This document shows, one piece after another, positions 25,633 through 33,579 of a stretch of DNA of 48,308 nucleotides (position 1 is the first letter of the stretch; each line of letters opens with the position of its first letter). The translations under genes were made by a program, and so were the position numbers. The DNA lies in NCBI GenBank assembly GCA_947626115.1, contig CANQQX010000007.1, positions 1 to 48,308 of the forward strand, read 5' to 3'. Below the pieces are notes generated by a model. The model was not told where the DNA came from, did no database searches, and worked only from the letters and a program-made list of their open reading frames with translations. This DNA comes from an uncultured Bacilli bacterium (GTDB lineage Bacteria > Bacillota_I > Bacilli_A > RF39 > UBA660).

Positions 25633-26250
25633 TTATATTTTCCTTTCTGTATGACTTATAATTTGTTTATTAGTCACTTTAGCATAATTTATTTGTAAAG
25701 CATTTATTATATCTTCTGGATTAAATCCATTTTCTTCTAAGAATTTTACTATTTCATCAATAAATGTTAAAGGAATATTTTTTCGCATATTTATTTGTTC
25801 AATTACAAAATTTTGTAAATCTTGTAAAGTAAAATCATATTTTGCATCATCATTTAATGCTTGAATATAAATGCTTCCTAATTTTGCTGATTGTGGTGAA
25901 TATTGAGTTGGACTTAATATTACCATATTATATATATTATTATTTACTTTGATATTTCTATTAATAGAATATGTTAAATCAGTTTTCTTTTCATCATTTT
26001 GCTCTTGAAAGCTTATATAATCACATAAAACATCGTATAAAACAATTGCATAATTATATGTTTTGGTATTATCATAATGATAAAAATCACAATTATATTT
26101 AATTAAAGCAAATAATTTATTAAACCATTCTGTAAATTCATCAGTTAAAATATAAGCATATTCTTGACAAGTTTCTTTTTCTTCTTTAACCCATTTACAT
26201 AATTTTTTTACATTATTTTCTTTATTTATATCGATACTGTAGAAATGCAT
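25633..26250 (-). CDS. Hypothetical protein, first gene of the unknown operon
   Basis: A 205-residue protein, paralogous to the next gene at both ends, with an inserted middle region containing two short beta-like strands (SINRNIKVNNNIYNMVILSP). It is preceded by AGGAGGGC and by its own promoter. The HerA-like gene upstream ends in a terminator that overlaps this promoter, so it is probably a separate unit. No function can be assigned. Position next to a HerA-type ATPase raises the possibility of accessory subunits, which is speculation. Confidence 0.68.
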   Translation of the reverse strand: MHFYSIDINKENNVKKLCKWVKEEKETCQEYAYILTDEFTEWFNKLFALIKYNCDFYHYDNTKTYNYAIVLYDVLCDYISFQEQNDEKKTDLTYSINRNIKVNNNIYNMVILSPTQYSPQSAKLGSIYIQALNDDAKYDFTLQDLQNFVIEQINMRKNIPLTFIDEIVKFLEENGFNPEDIINALQINYAKVTNKQIISHTERKI

Positions 26251-26278
26251 AATAAAGCCCTCCTAATTACAAGTTTTT

Positions 26279-26307
26279 ATTATAAAATAACCAATAAAAA
26301 AAAGCAA
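26279..26307 (-). promoter_or_regulatory. Promoter of the three-gene unknown operon
   Basis: On the minus strand TTGCTT (26302-26307), a 17-base spacer and TATAAT (26279-26284). The -35 hexamer is made by the stem of the herA terminator, so terminator and promoter share bases. Confidence 0.65.
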
Positions 26308-26322
26308 TGTTTAATTGCTTTT
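26296..26322 (-). terminator. Terminator at the end of the HerA-like gene
   Basis: On the minus strand AAAAGCAAT and ATTGCTTTT form a 9-bp stem with a five-base loop, followed by T residues. The left arm overlaps the last codons of the ATPase gene. Confidence 0.75.
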
Positions 26323-28077
26323 AGCAGCACTCCAACATGATGATACATTACAATTTGATGAGTATGGTTTAGGATTTGGCAGATCCAGTTTAACAATCAT
26401 TGGTATTTTAAAAGCTCCCCCAAAACCAACACAAGTACCAGGTTGTAATGTTTTTTGTTTTTCAACTATATCAGATGAAATATTTGGTAGCATTTCTTCA
26501 ATATATTTAATATCTAATGGATGGGTCATTTTAAAAATTAAGAAATTGGAACATTGGGCAATAACTGTATCAGATATTTCAACTGGTCTTTGGCTAATAA
26601 TATCAAGAATTACACCATATTTACGACCTTCTTTAGCAATACGATCAAAAATATTATAACCAATTAAGAAAGTATCATTATCTTTTTGTATATACCTATG
26701 AGCTTCTTCTAAGAACAAATGAAAAGGAATACTTGCTCTTTGTTCTAAACTTTTGGAATACTCAAACATTAAACGGCAGAATATTTTAACGATTACTTTA
26801 GCATAAACATCATCAATATCTTCTAAGTTAATATTAATTATTTGTGATTTAACCCCATTTTTATAAATTAAATTACTAATATATTCATTAATTGGCATAT
26901 ATCTTGTACCAGTAAAATAACTTCCTACTTTACTAGTCATAATAGTATTAAGTCTAACCTTTAAAATAATAGCATCACTATATAGATTATCATTATTTTG
27001 AAATCCTTCACTAATTAGAGTAAATTCTAAGGCATTAGCAAAATCTTTTAGAGTATAATATGCTCCTTCTGGTTCAGGAAATTCTACGGTATCATCTAAA
27101 ATATGTTTTAAAATATAATCGGTTATTAAAACACTTTCACCAAAATTACCATGAGAATCTATTTCAAAGCATTCAGAGAATATCCGTGTATATCCTACTC
27201 CGGGAATCTCGGAATTAAAATTAAATTCAGGAGTATTACAAACTTCAATTATTTGAAATATTTCGTTTTTCTTATTAGCAGTAGTTTCACTACTAAATAA
27301 AACCGCAAGTAAGGCTTTCGCTATTAAATGATTTTTAAGTCGTCTACTCTCTTCATTTTCTTGGCTAAAAATTCTAGCTAGTTTAATTGTATTTTCAATA
27401 ATAGGTAGTTGAGAGTGATTTGATGCTTGTAAAAGTAAAGCCCAGTCATCTAAATTAAGTAGGTGAAGCGGAATATCTAGTAAAAAGTCACCATCTTCAA
27501 CTTTTGGATTAGTGGTAATAAATTTATATTGATAATTAGGATTTATTTCATTTAGCTTAGAAAAGGCATTTTTATATTCACCATAAGCATCAAAAATAAA
27601 TAGATTAGCATTAACGGGATTCATCGCATTATTAGCAAATATATTTTGGACAATTCTTGCTACCCCACATGATTTACCAGACCCAGAGTTACCAAATATA
27701 GCTAAATGGTTAGAAAATAAACTATTAATTGATGGACAAACTTTAAAGTTTTTATAAATGGCTGAATTACCTAAAATAAATGATTGATTAGTATATGTAC
27801 CAACTAATTCCATTAATTCTTCGCCATTAATTACTCTAATAGTAGAATTTAAAGAAGGTTTTCTTAAAACACCATTTAAATAATTTTTATTTTGATACTC
27901 TCCTAAAAATCTTATTTTGATAACATCGTCATTTAGTTCGATAACTTCTCCTAAAATTCTTTGATTTGGAGCTTCAAAAATAACATGAACATTCATTAAA
28001 TCCGCTACTACTTCTCTATTCATCTTATTTTCAACATGAGCTATATTATCACTTATATAAAGTATTTTGCCAAACAT
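26311..28077 (-). CDS. HerA-type hexameric ATPase (HAS-barrel plus DUF87)
   Basis: A 588-residue protein with an N-terminal HAS-barrel (residues 1-100, GKILYISDNIAHVENKMN onward) and a FtsK/HerA-like ATPase. Walker A is GNSGSGKS at 129-136, followed by NLFIFDAYGEYKNAF. Walker B is HLFLEEAHRYIQ near 460, and the HerA sensor region has DIISQRPVEISDTVIAQCSNF. HerA proteins translocate DNA, usually with the nuclease NurA or with effectors such as SIR2 in defence systems. No NurA or known effector is seen here. The C-terminal tail with three cysteines (SSNCNVSSCWSAAKSN: two) is unusual. It lies five bases after a secreted cadherin-like gene. Confidence 0.88.
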   Translation of the reverse strand: MFGKILYISDNIAHVENKMNREVVADLMNVHVIFEAPNQRILGEVIELNDDVIKIRFLGEYQNKNYLNGVLRKPSLNSTIRVINGEELMELVGTYTNQSFILGNSAIYKNFKVCPSINSLFSNHLAIFGNSGSGKSCGVARIVQNIFANNAMNPVNANLFIFDAYGEYKNAFSKLNEINPNYQYKFITTNPKVEDGDFLLDIPLHLLNLDDWALLLQASNHSQLPIIENTIKLARIFSQENEESRRLKNHLIAKALLAVLFSSETTANKKNEIFQIIEVCNTPEFNFNSEIPGVGYTRIFSECFEIDSHGNFGESVLITDYILKHILDDTVEFPEPEGAYYTLKDFANALEFTLISEGFQNNDNLYSDAIILKVRLNTIMTSKVGSYFTGTRYMPINEYISNLIYKNGVKSQIININLEDIDDVYAKVIVKIFCRLMFEYSKSLEQRASIPFHLFLEEAHRYIQKDNDTFLIGYNIFDRIAKEGRKYGVILDIISQRPVEISDTVIAQCSNFLIFKMTHPLDIKYIEEMLPNISSDIVEKQKTLQPGTCVGFGGAFKIPMIVKLDLPNPKPYSSNCNVSSCWSAAKSN

Positions 28078-28082
28078 TTAAA

Positions 28083-29378
28083 TCACCTTTTATTCTTTTT
28101 TAAATCTAATACTATTTTTCTTTTATAATTTCTTTTAATAAATATCCATATACAAGTTGCCATAATTATAATAGAAATAATAAAAATTATTAGTAATATT
28201 TTAATTAAAGTATTATTCTTTTTAATAACTGTTTCTTTTTCTTTACTTAATTTATTTACTATTAATTTATAAGTTGTAGTAGTTTTATCATTATTAGTTA
28301 TACTTATTAATATTTCATTTTCCCCATCTTTTAAATTCTCATTACCAATTATTTCTATTTGATCATTATCACTACCAACTGCTTTAATATCTAATTTATT
28401 AATATTATTGGGTATAGTTAAATTATAAGTATAAATTTCGCTATTAAATGATGGGTTTAAATTATAGCCAGTAACTTCTAAACTTGTTAAATTACTTGTA
28501 CCTAATTTTTTATTAATAATTAATTCATATTTTACTTCACTACCATTTTCTGCTACTACTCTAATATAGTGAGTATTAATTCCAGTAGCTAATTTAATTT
28601 TTCCTATACCATAAACTTTAGCAGATTCATAAGTTGGTTCACCTTTAATAATTATTTCTTCTATATTTTTATCTACTTCTAAATTATATTTATAAATATC
28701 TTTTTGAAATTTTGGATTTAAAGATAACCCTTCAATTACTAAACTTTTTAATGTAGCATCATCACTGGCTTCTTCTCTTATAATAGATATTTTATATGTA
28801 GTAGATGAACCATCAGAAGCTGTAACAACAATATTGTATTCATTATTTCCTTCATTTAAATATCTATTACCAGTTCCAGTAATTTTTGCTGTACCACTAG
28901 AAGCTTCCGCTATAATATTAATTTTATCAAATTTATATGGTAATTTTACTTCATAATCTAACTTATTACTTTTAAATATTGAACTTATATCATATTCTTC
29001 TAAAGTTAATTTTTTTAAACTAGAATCATTAGAAGTTATTTCTAAAGGTATAGATATTTTACAAGAATCATCTATTTCATCATTTTCTTTTAAAAAGTTT
29101 ATAGTTAAATTTACTTTTATACTTCCATCTTTAGTAGCTTTAACTAAGCCATCATCATTTATTGTTGCAAAATCTTTCGGAGCTATTTTATATTCTACTT
29201 GATAAGTATCTTCACTTTTAACTGTGATTTGGGTAGTTTCACCAATTTTAATTTTTTCTTTATCAATACTAGCTTCAGCACTATGTTTATCAGTACTACA
29301 TGTAATAGCAGCTTTACTTACATTAGGTATTAATAATAATATAAATAATATTAAACTAGTAAAAAACTTTTTCATCAC
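28083..29378 (-). CDS. Secreted membrane-anchored protein with cadherin-like beta-sandwich repeats
   Basis: A 431-residue protein with a cleavable signal peptide (FFTSLILFILLLIPNVSKA). A Big-2-like domain follows (residues about 35-110, with KIKIGETTQITVKSEDTYQV). Three cadherin-like beta-sandwich (PF12733-like) repeats come next, each opening with a leucine-valine phrase (LKKLTLEEYDIS, LKSLVIEGLSL, LTSLEVTGYNL). A C-terminal membrane helix and a basic tail (FIKRNYKRKIVLDLKKNKR) close the protein. Such repeats bind carbohydrate or surface partners, and the exposed part stays tethered to the membrane. It precedes the HerA-like gene by only five bases on the same strand, an odd pairing of a surface protein with a DNA translocase. 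Confidence 0.85.
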   Translation of the reverse strand: MMKKFFTSLILFILLLIPNVSKAAITCSTDKHSAEASIDKEKIKIGETTQITVKSEDTYQVEYKIAPKDFATINDDGLVKATKDGSIKVNLTINFLKENDEIDDSCKISIPLEITSNDSSLKKLTLEEYDISSIFKSNKLDYEVKLPYKFDKINIIAEASSGTAKITGTGNRYLNEGNNEYNIVVTASDGSSTTYKISIIREEASDDATLKSLVIEGLSLNPKFQKDIYKYNLEVDKNIEEIIIKGEPTYESAKVYGIGKIKLATGINTHYIRVVAENGSEVKYELIINKKLGTSNLTSLEVTGYNLNPSFNSEIYTYNLTIPNNINKLDIKAVGSDNDQIEIIGNENLKDGENEILISITNNDKTTTTYKLIVNKLSKEKETVIKKNNTLIKILLIIFIISIIIMATCIWIFIKRNYKRKIVLDLKKNKR

Positions 29379-29465
29379 ACATAACTCCTATTATCTATTA
29401 AAAATTATATCATAGGTTTTATAATTATGAAATATTAAATTATAGAAAAAGAAACAAAACGTTCC

Positions 29466-30881
29466 TTAAAAAGATAATATAAACGGATCAGTTTTTGTAC
29501 CTTCACCACTTGCTATTTTTGCTTTTGACTCAAGATAGAAGACAGGTCTCACACCGAAATTTTTGTTCAAGAAGTCGTAATTCACGAAACCATAAGAACT
29601 CACGTTGCGTGCACGCACGACAAAAGTACCACCGGTCACCGGTCCCCAGCGGGTACTTAACCACTCGTAATTGCCACTTGGATTTAAACTATCTTTTCCG
29701 TAGAATATCCATGCGTTTTTTGCAGTACTATAACCTCCTGGAGTTCCATCCGGATAGGCATATATATAATCATGTATATACATTAAACTTATTTTTGCAT
29801 TTACTTTATTTGTTGATGGCCATTTATATGTTTCTTCTGTCACCCAATATTCCCCTTCTTTTTTTTGAACATAGTGTGTTGTTTCTTTTTGGCCTGTTTC
29901 TATTTGATATACATTGTACCCATCGTATGTTGCTGTATCAGTTGTATCTGTCTCTGTATCCCCATACATCCATTCATGATCACTTATTAAAGTGTACCAT
30001 ATACTGGCTGTTTCTCCATTTACCTTATCCCCAGAGCGTAAATATTCATATTGTACACTATCTACGAAGATATCTGTATCATTATCTACTCCATCATTTG
30101 TATCACCACCACCGGCTATTGTTCCGTTTGCTGTTCCATTTATTCTTTTAAACAAGTCTGCTCCATTCCATTCTGGACATGTGTGATTAGGGCATGCCGT
30201 TGTTCCTTCACCATACATATCATATTCGTCATTCCATGCAAATTTAGAAACTGATTCTTCTTCTACAAATGTTTCTTTGATTAATTTCATTTCACCTTCT
30301 TTGGTAATTCCTATTATTCTGTACATATATTTCTTTATTCGATCATCGCTTGTTCCACAATTCTCGGTTGTTCCAAAGCAGATCCAGTTTGTCATTTGTG
30401 CTGCTTCCGTCTCATCTGCTGGGGCTGCTTGATATCTATACATTCCACCTTGTAAGTCTTCACTTAAATATCCTTGAGTGTCTTTTGTTCTTAAATATTC
30501 AATGGTTTTTGGTTTCTCATCAAAATATAATGTACAAGAAACTGTTTTATCAGTTTCTAATATTACTGTTTTTGTTTCACTTGCAAATGTTATGGCATTC
30601 TCTATTAATGAACCATTATTATCTGTACATTTTGCTTCCTTATAAACATAATCTGATCCTGGCCAATTATTATCTTCACTACTGTATTCTTCATAACCAT
30701 CACCATTTTGCACCATTATGGCAAATGATTTACTACTTTTTATTTCTCTTAACTTTATCTCTGGTAATTCTTCATATTTCTTGGGTAATAAATATTTTAT
30801 ATTCATAAATAAAATAACTAATACTAGCATTATTGTTATAAATATAATATACTTTTTATATTTAGTTATTTTCTCTATCAT
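29466..30881 (-). CDS. Anchored surface protein with divergent C-terminal DUF6273/lectin-like domain (paralog 2)
   Basis: A 471-residue protein with an N-terminal membrane helix (YIIFITIMLVLVILFMNI) and then the same block as the 14658-16394 protein: QGYLSEDLQGGMYRYQA, WICFGT, YMYRIIGITKEGEM, CPEWN, LFKRINGT, HEWMYGD, ISLMYIHDYIYAY, YEWLSTRWG and GVRPVFYLESKAKIASGEGT. The membrane-proximal part is shorter and unrelated in detail. The segment between RWG and GVRP differs at nearly all positions from the paralog. The start ATG 30881 follows GGAGAG closely. A G9-spacer promoter lies about 25 bases upstream. The role is unknown; phase-variable surface display is inferred. Confidence 0.85.
   Translation of the reverse strand: MIEKITKYKKYIIFITIMLVLVILFMNIKYLLPKKYEELPEIKLREIKSSKSFAIMVQNGDGYEEYSSEDNNWPGSDYVYKEAKCTDNNGSLIENAITFASETKTVILETDKTVSCTLYFDEKPKTIEYLRTKDTQGYLSEDLQGGMYRYQAAPADETEAAQMTNWICFGTTENCGTSDDRIKKYMYRIIGITKEGEMKLIKETFVEEESVSKFAWNDEYDMYGEGTTACPNHTCPEWNGADLFKRINGTANGTIAGGGDTNDGVDNDTDIFVDSVQYEYLRSGDKVNGETASIWYTLISDHEWMYGDTETDTTDTATYDGYNVYQIETGQKETTHYVQKKEGEYWVTEETYKWPSTNKVNAKISLMYIHDYIYAYPDGTPGGYSTAKNAWIFYGKDSLNPSGNYEWLSTRWGPVTGGTFVVRARNVSSYGFVNYDFLNKNFGVRPVFYLESKAKIASGEGTKTDPFILSF
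29530..29665 (-). other. GC-rich hypervariable 3' segment of surface gene 2 (VR-like)
   Basis: Codons between RWG and GVRP are rich in NNC/NNT and G-ending forms (ACC, GTC, CGC, AAC, TTC, TAC, GAC) against an A/T-ending background. The segment matches the paralog only in an AR.V...G skeleton and is one codon shorter. It is flanked on its 3' side by the same 26-base sequence (29521-29546 on the plus strand) found in the paralog. Confidence 0.5.
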
Positions 30882-30906
30882 TGTACTCTCCTTTTATTAT
30901 AAGATA

Positions 30907-30935
30907 ATTATAATATACCCCCCCCCGCGAGTCAA
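30907..30935 (-). promoter_or_regulatory. Poly-G spacer promoter (predicted phase-variable), surface gene 2
   Basis: On the minus strand TTGACT (30930-30935), exactly 17 bases containing G9 (30918-30926), and TATAAT (30907-30912). The leader is about 20 bases. Both the spacer length and the position of the G tract copy the promoter at 14601-14629, although the coding regions lie on opposite strands about 15 kb apart. Confidence 0.8.
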
Positions 30936-31112
30936 GAGAATAAAAATGATTTTTGAAAATTTTTATGTTCAGTTTTTTATTTAATTATTCATTTTTTTAT
31001 TTTGAAAGATAATTGTTATACTATGAGATATTTTATTTATGGATAATATTTATTATTAATTAAGTTAATTATTTTATAATTTTATGATAAAATATACCTG
31101 GAAGTGATACTT

Positions 31113-31751
31113 ATGGAATATAATGTAATTAAAAATGCTGATGCCATTATTGGAAAAAGTCCCTATTTAGTTAAGAATCCTACCAAATATAAAAATAAAT
31201 GGCATGATTTATTTGGTAATAATAATCCTATTTGTTTAGAACTTGGGATGGGTCGTGGTGATTTTATCATTAATATGGCAAAAGAATATCCTGATAAGAA
31301 TTTTATTGGTTTAGAATTATATGCATCCCAAATGGTTATGGCTACCGAAAGATTACAAAATACTAAATTAAATAATTTAAAACTAATTAATGCCGATGCC
31401 AGAGATATCGATAAGATTTTCGGCAAAGAGATTACTACTATATACTTAACTTTTTCTGAGCCATGGCCCAAAAGAAGAGATGAGAGAAATAGATTTACGC
31501 ACGAAAGTTATTTAAAATTATATGATAAGATCTTTAAAAAGAATAAGCATATCATATTAAAAACTGATAATAAAGGTTTATTTGCTTATTCACTCGAAAG
31601 TCTATCAAAATATTGGTATGTATTTGAGAGAGTTAGTCTTGATTTACATCATGATGAAAATCCAATTAAAAATATCATGACTGATTTTGAAAAACAATAT
31701 TTTAAAGAAGGACGACCTATTTATTATGTCGATGCTAAATTTGATGATTAA
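31113..31751 (+). CDS. trmB: tRNA (guanine-N7-)-methyltransferase
   Basis: Methylates G46 in the variable loop of tRNA using SAM. The 212-residue protein carries the class I methyltransferase motif LELGMGRGDFIINMA near residue 44, the TrmB-specific NFIGLELYASQM, INADARDI, and the family signature LTFSEPWPKRRDERNRFTHESYL near 115. The C-terminal part has PIKNIMTDFEKQYFKEGRPIYY, with TDFE as in other TrmB. ATG 31113 with GGAAGTGAT upstream is preferred to the ORF-track start at 31104. It is a single gene between the inverted surface gene and the ribosomal protein block. Confidence 0.96.
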   Translation: MEYNVIKNADAIIGKSPYLVKNPTKYKNKWHDLFGNNNPICLELGMGRGDFIINMAKEYPDKNFIGLELYASQMVMATERLQNTKLNNLKLINADARDIDKIFGKEITTIYLTFSEPWPKRRDERNRFTHESYLKLYDKIFKKNKHIILKTDNKGLFAYSLESLSKYWYVFERVSLDLHHDENPIKNIMTDFEKQYFKEGRPIYYVDAKFDD

Positions 31752-31773
31752 TTCCATTTATGGAATTTTTTTT
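31750..31773 (+). terminator. Intrinsic terminator after trmB
   Basis: AATTCCA and TGGAATT form a 7-bp stem with a TTTA loop and a run of T residues; the stem begins at the stop codon. Confidence 0.85.
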
Positions 31774-31777
31774 ATGC

Positions 31778-31800
31778 AAAAAAAAGCATTTACTTTGCTT
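31778..31800 (-). terminator. Intrinsic terminator after rpmA
   Basis: On the minus strand AAGCA and TGCTT pair across a seven-base loop and are followed by eight T residues. It overlaps the last codons of rpmA. Confidence 0.7.
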
Positions 31801-32077
31801 CGTAAACGCTTACTTTCTTTTTATCTCTTCCTAGTCTTTCAAATTTAACAATACCATTTACTTTGCTAAATAATGTATGATCTTTACCCATTCCCACATT
31901 AGTACCGGGATAAATTTTAGTCCCTCTTTGACGATATAAAATTGAGCCAGCAGAAACTAATTCACCATCACTAGCTTTAGCACCAAGTCTACGGCCAGCA
32001 GAATCTCTACCATTTCTTGTTGAACCTTGCGCTTTAACATGGGCAAATCTTTGGATATCTAACTTAATATATAACAT
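31790..32077 (-). CDS. rpmA: 50S ribosomal protein L27 with Prp-cleaved N-terminal extension
   Basis: A 95-residue L27. The N-terminus [21 protein letters not shown] carries the Firmicute extension that is removed before the AH residues, in a motif recognised by the protease Prp. The mature protein begins [15 protein letters not shown] and reaches into the peptidyl-transferase centre. The rest ([37 protein letters not shown]) is canonical. The Prp gene lies directly upstream and rplU before that, the standard Firmicute order. The ribosome site is AAAGGAGAATTAAG. Confidence 0.97.
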   Translation of the reverse strand: MLYIKLDIQRFAHVKAQGSTRNGRDSAGRRLGAKASDGELVSAGSILYRQRGTKIYPGTNVGMGKDHTLFSKVNGIVKFERLGRDKKKVSVYEAK

Positions 32078-32078
32078 C

Positions 32079-32372
32079 TTAATTCTCCTTTACTATTTTT
32101 ATATTTTTGGGATATTGTTTTTCTAACTCTTTAAGTAAATCAAGCATATTATTAATTAACTTCTTAGTTATATCATCATTTTTTAAAATATTAATTTCTA
32201 ATATTTCATCATCTTTATAACTAATAGACTTACTATCAATATTTAATATACCATTAATAGTGGTATAAATAATACTTGATACACTTGCACAAACAATATC
32301 ATTACCATAAGTATTAAAATTAGCATGACCACTTACTTTAATACTCTTATCATTATAATTTACTTTAATCAT
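32079..32372 (-). CDS. prp: Ribosomal-processing cysteine protease Prp
   Basis: A 97-residue protein of the YsxB/Prp family, which removes the N-terminal extension of L27. The catalytic pair is visible: His in [20 protein letters not shown], where GHA supplies His near residue 16 and VCASVS the Cys near 29. The C-terminal helix ([17 protein letters not shown]) fits the family. It sits between rplU and rpmA, one base before rpmA and two bases after rplU, as in other Firmicutes. The ribosome site is weak, so translation likely depends on coupling. Confidence 0.93.
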   Translation of the reverse strand: MIKVNYNDKSIKVSGHANFNTYGNDIVCASVSSIIYTTINGILNIDSKSISYKDDEILEINILKNDDITKKLINNMLDLLKELEKQYPKNIKIVKEN

Positions 32373-32374
32373 AA

Positions 32375-32674
32375 TTACTTATTAATTTTCGTAACAACAA
32401 GTTTTGTATATGGTTGACGATGTCCTTGTTTTTTACGATATTTCTTTTTAGGTCTATATTTGAAAACAATAATCTTTTTATCTTTGCCTTGTTTTTCAAC
32501 CTTACATTCAACTGATGCACCTTTAACTGTTGGATTACCAGCTACACCATCAACAAATAAAACTTCATCAAATGTAACTGTACTTCCTACTTCAGCAGCA
32601 AGTTTTTCAACGTAAATTACATCGCCCTCAGAAACATAATATTGTTTTCCACCTGTTACAAATACAGCTTTCAT
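32375..32674 (-). CDS. rplU: 50S ribosomal protein L21
   Basis: A 99-residue L21 that binds 23S rRNA domain I and contacts L20. It starts [25 protein letters not shown] and ends [16 protein letters not shown] with the conserved [20 protein letters not shown] region. ATG 32674 has a strong AAGGAGGTATGAA ribosome site. It is the first gene of the rplU-prp-rpmA set and is preceded by a structured leader. Immediately upstream lie the spoIVFB/spoIVFA-like genes, reproducing the Bacillus order. Confidence 0.98.
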   Translation of the reverse strand: MKAVFVTGGKQYYVSEGDVIYVEKLAAEVGSTVTFDEVLFVDGVAGNPTVKGASVECKVEKQGKDKKIIVFKYRPKKKYRKKQGHRQPYTKLVVTKINK

Positions 32675-32689
32675 TTCATACCTCCTTAT

Positions 32690-32790
32690 AATATTTTCTT
32701 TAAGTCGCGCCCTTAAGGTGTACTAATGTAACTTATAACCTTTTTAGTGCGGTTTTTTCCGAAATGACTTAAAACATTTAAATTTTAGCA
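32690..32790 (-). promoter_or_regulatory. Ribosomal protein L21 leader RNA
   Basis: The minus-strand leader ending GTACACCTTAAGGGCGCGAC just before rplU has the position and the conserved end of the L21 leader RNA known upstream of rplU-ysxB-rpmA in Bacillus. Upstream parts (GGTTATAAGTTACATTAG and flanking segments) can pair within the leader. It is thought to bind a ribosomal protein for feedback control. Assigned from memory of the motif; a covariance search would decide. Confidence 0.6.
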
Positions 32791-32799
32791 AAAAATCCG

Positions 32800-33579
32800 C
32801 TATTTGTCAATTGTTTTACCCTTTAAATAAAGACTTTCCTTTATTTTTACCTTTTCATTTACATAATGATTATTCTCTTTAAAATAATGATAGACATTTT
32901 TCTTTAAATCTTTTATATTCTTTGTTTTATTATCTATTTTTTGATAATTTAAATCATATAGATATCTTTCTAATAAAAATCTCTTCTGCATATACTTATA
33001 ATTTATAAAATAAATAATCGTATTATAGATAAGAAAAGTAATAATAAAATAATTATCTAATTTATAATGGTAATTTATAAAGATAAATAAAACAATACTA
33101 ATAATGGATATATAAATTATTAAATGGTAAGCTTTATGATAAGAAAAATATTTTTCTAATAATAGTTCTAAAATTCTACTGCCATCTAGGGGAATAATGG
33201 GAAGCATATTAAAAATGATAAGAATTAAATTATATTCAATAATTAAATGATAAGTTAAAATATTGAAATGATTTTTAAATAGAAAGACTAATATTAATAA
33301 AATAAATTGGGATATAAAACCACCACATGCAATTAATAAATCATGATTAATATTACTATTTATTTTTTTATTAATGGTGGTATATCCTCCAAAAGGAAGT
33401 ATTTCTATTTTAACTATTTCAAAATGGAATATTTTCGTAATTATTATATGACCTAATTCATGAATTAAACATATGGTAAAGATAATACAAATATTTTTAA
33501 TATAACCACAGAGAAGACAAATAAAGATAAAAAAGTAAGTATAACTATTAATTTTTATTTTATTTAAGATATTCTTCAT
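32800..33579 (-). CDS. M50 site-2 protease, SpoIVFB-like
   Basis: A 259-residue integral membrane zinc protease. The catalytic HELGH lies in FTICLIHELGHIIITKIFHF near residue 40, and the third ligand is the Asp of MLPIIPLDGSRILE near 125. About six hydrophobic helices and the short basic C-terminus fit the SpoIVFB branch of M50. In B. subtilis SpoIVFB cleaves pro-sigma-K and is encoded immediately before rplU, exactly as here. Whether this organism sporulates cannot be seen; the protease may instead process another membrane substrate. The start ATG lies within the end of the SpoIVFA-like gene (20-base overlap). Confidence 0.85.
   Translation of the reverse strand: MKNILNKIKINSYTYFFIFICLLCGYIKNICIIFTICLIHELGHIIITKIFHFEIVKIEILPFGGYTTINKKINSNINHDLLIACGGFISQFILLILVFLFKNHFNILTYHLIIEYNLILIIFNMLPIIPLDGSRILELLLEKYFSYHKAYHLIIYISIISIVLFIFINYHYKLDNYFIITFLIYNTIIYFINYKYMQKRFLLERYLYDLNYQKIDNKTKNIKDLKKNVYHYFKENNHYVNEKVKIKESLYLKGKTIDK

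Noticed and set aside
29495-30984. Plus-strand ORFs within surface gene 2 (29495, 29992, 30051, 30350, 30718)
   Set aside because: Same kind of shadow frames; composition reflects the complement of Asn/Lys/Asp-rich codons.
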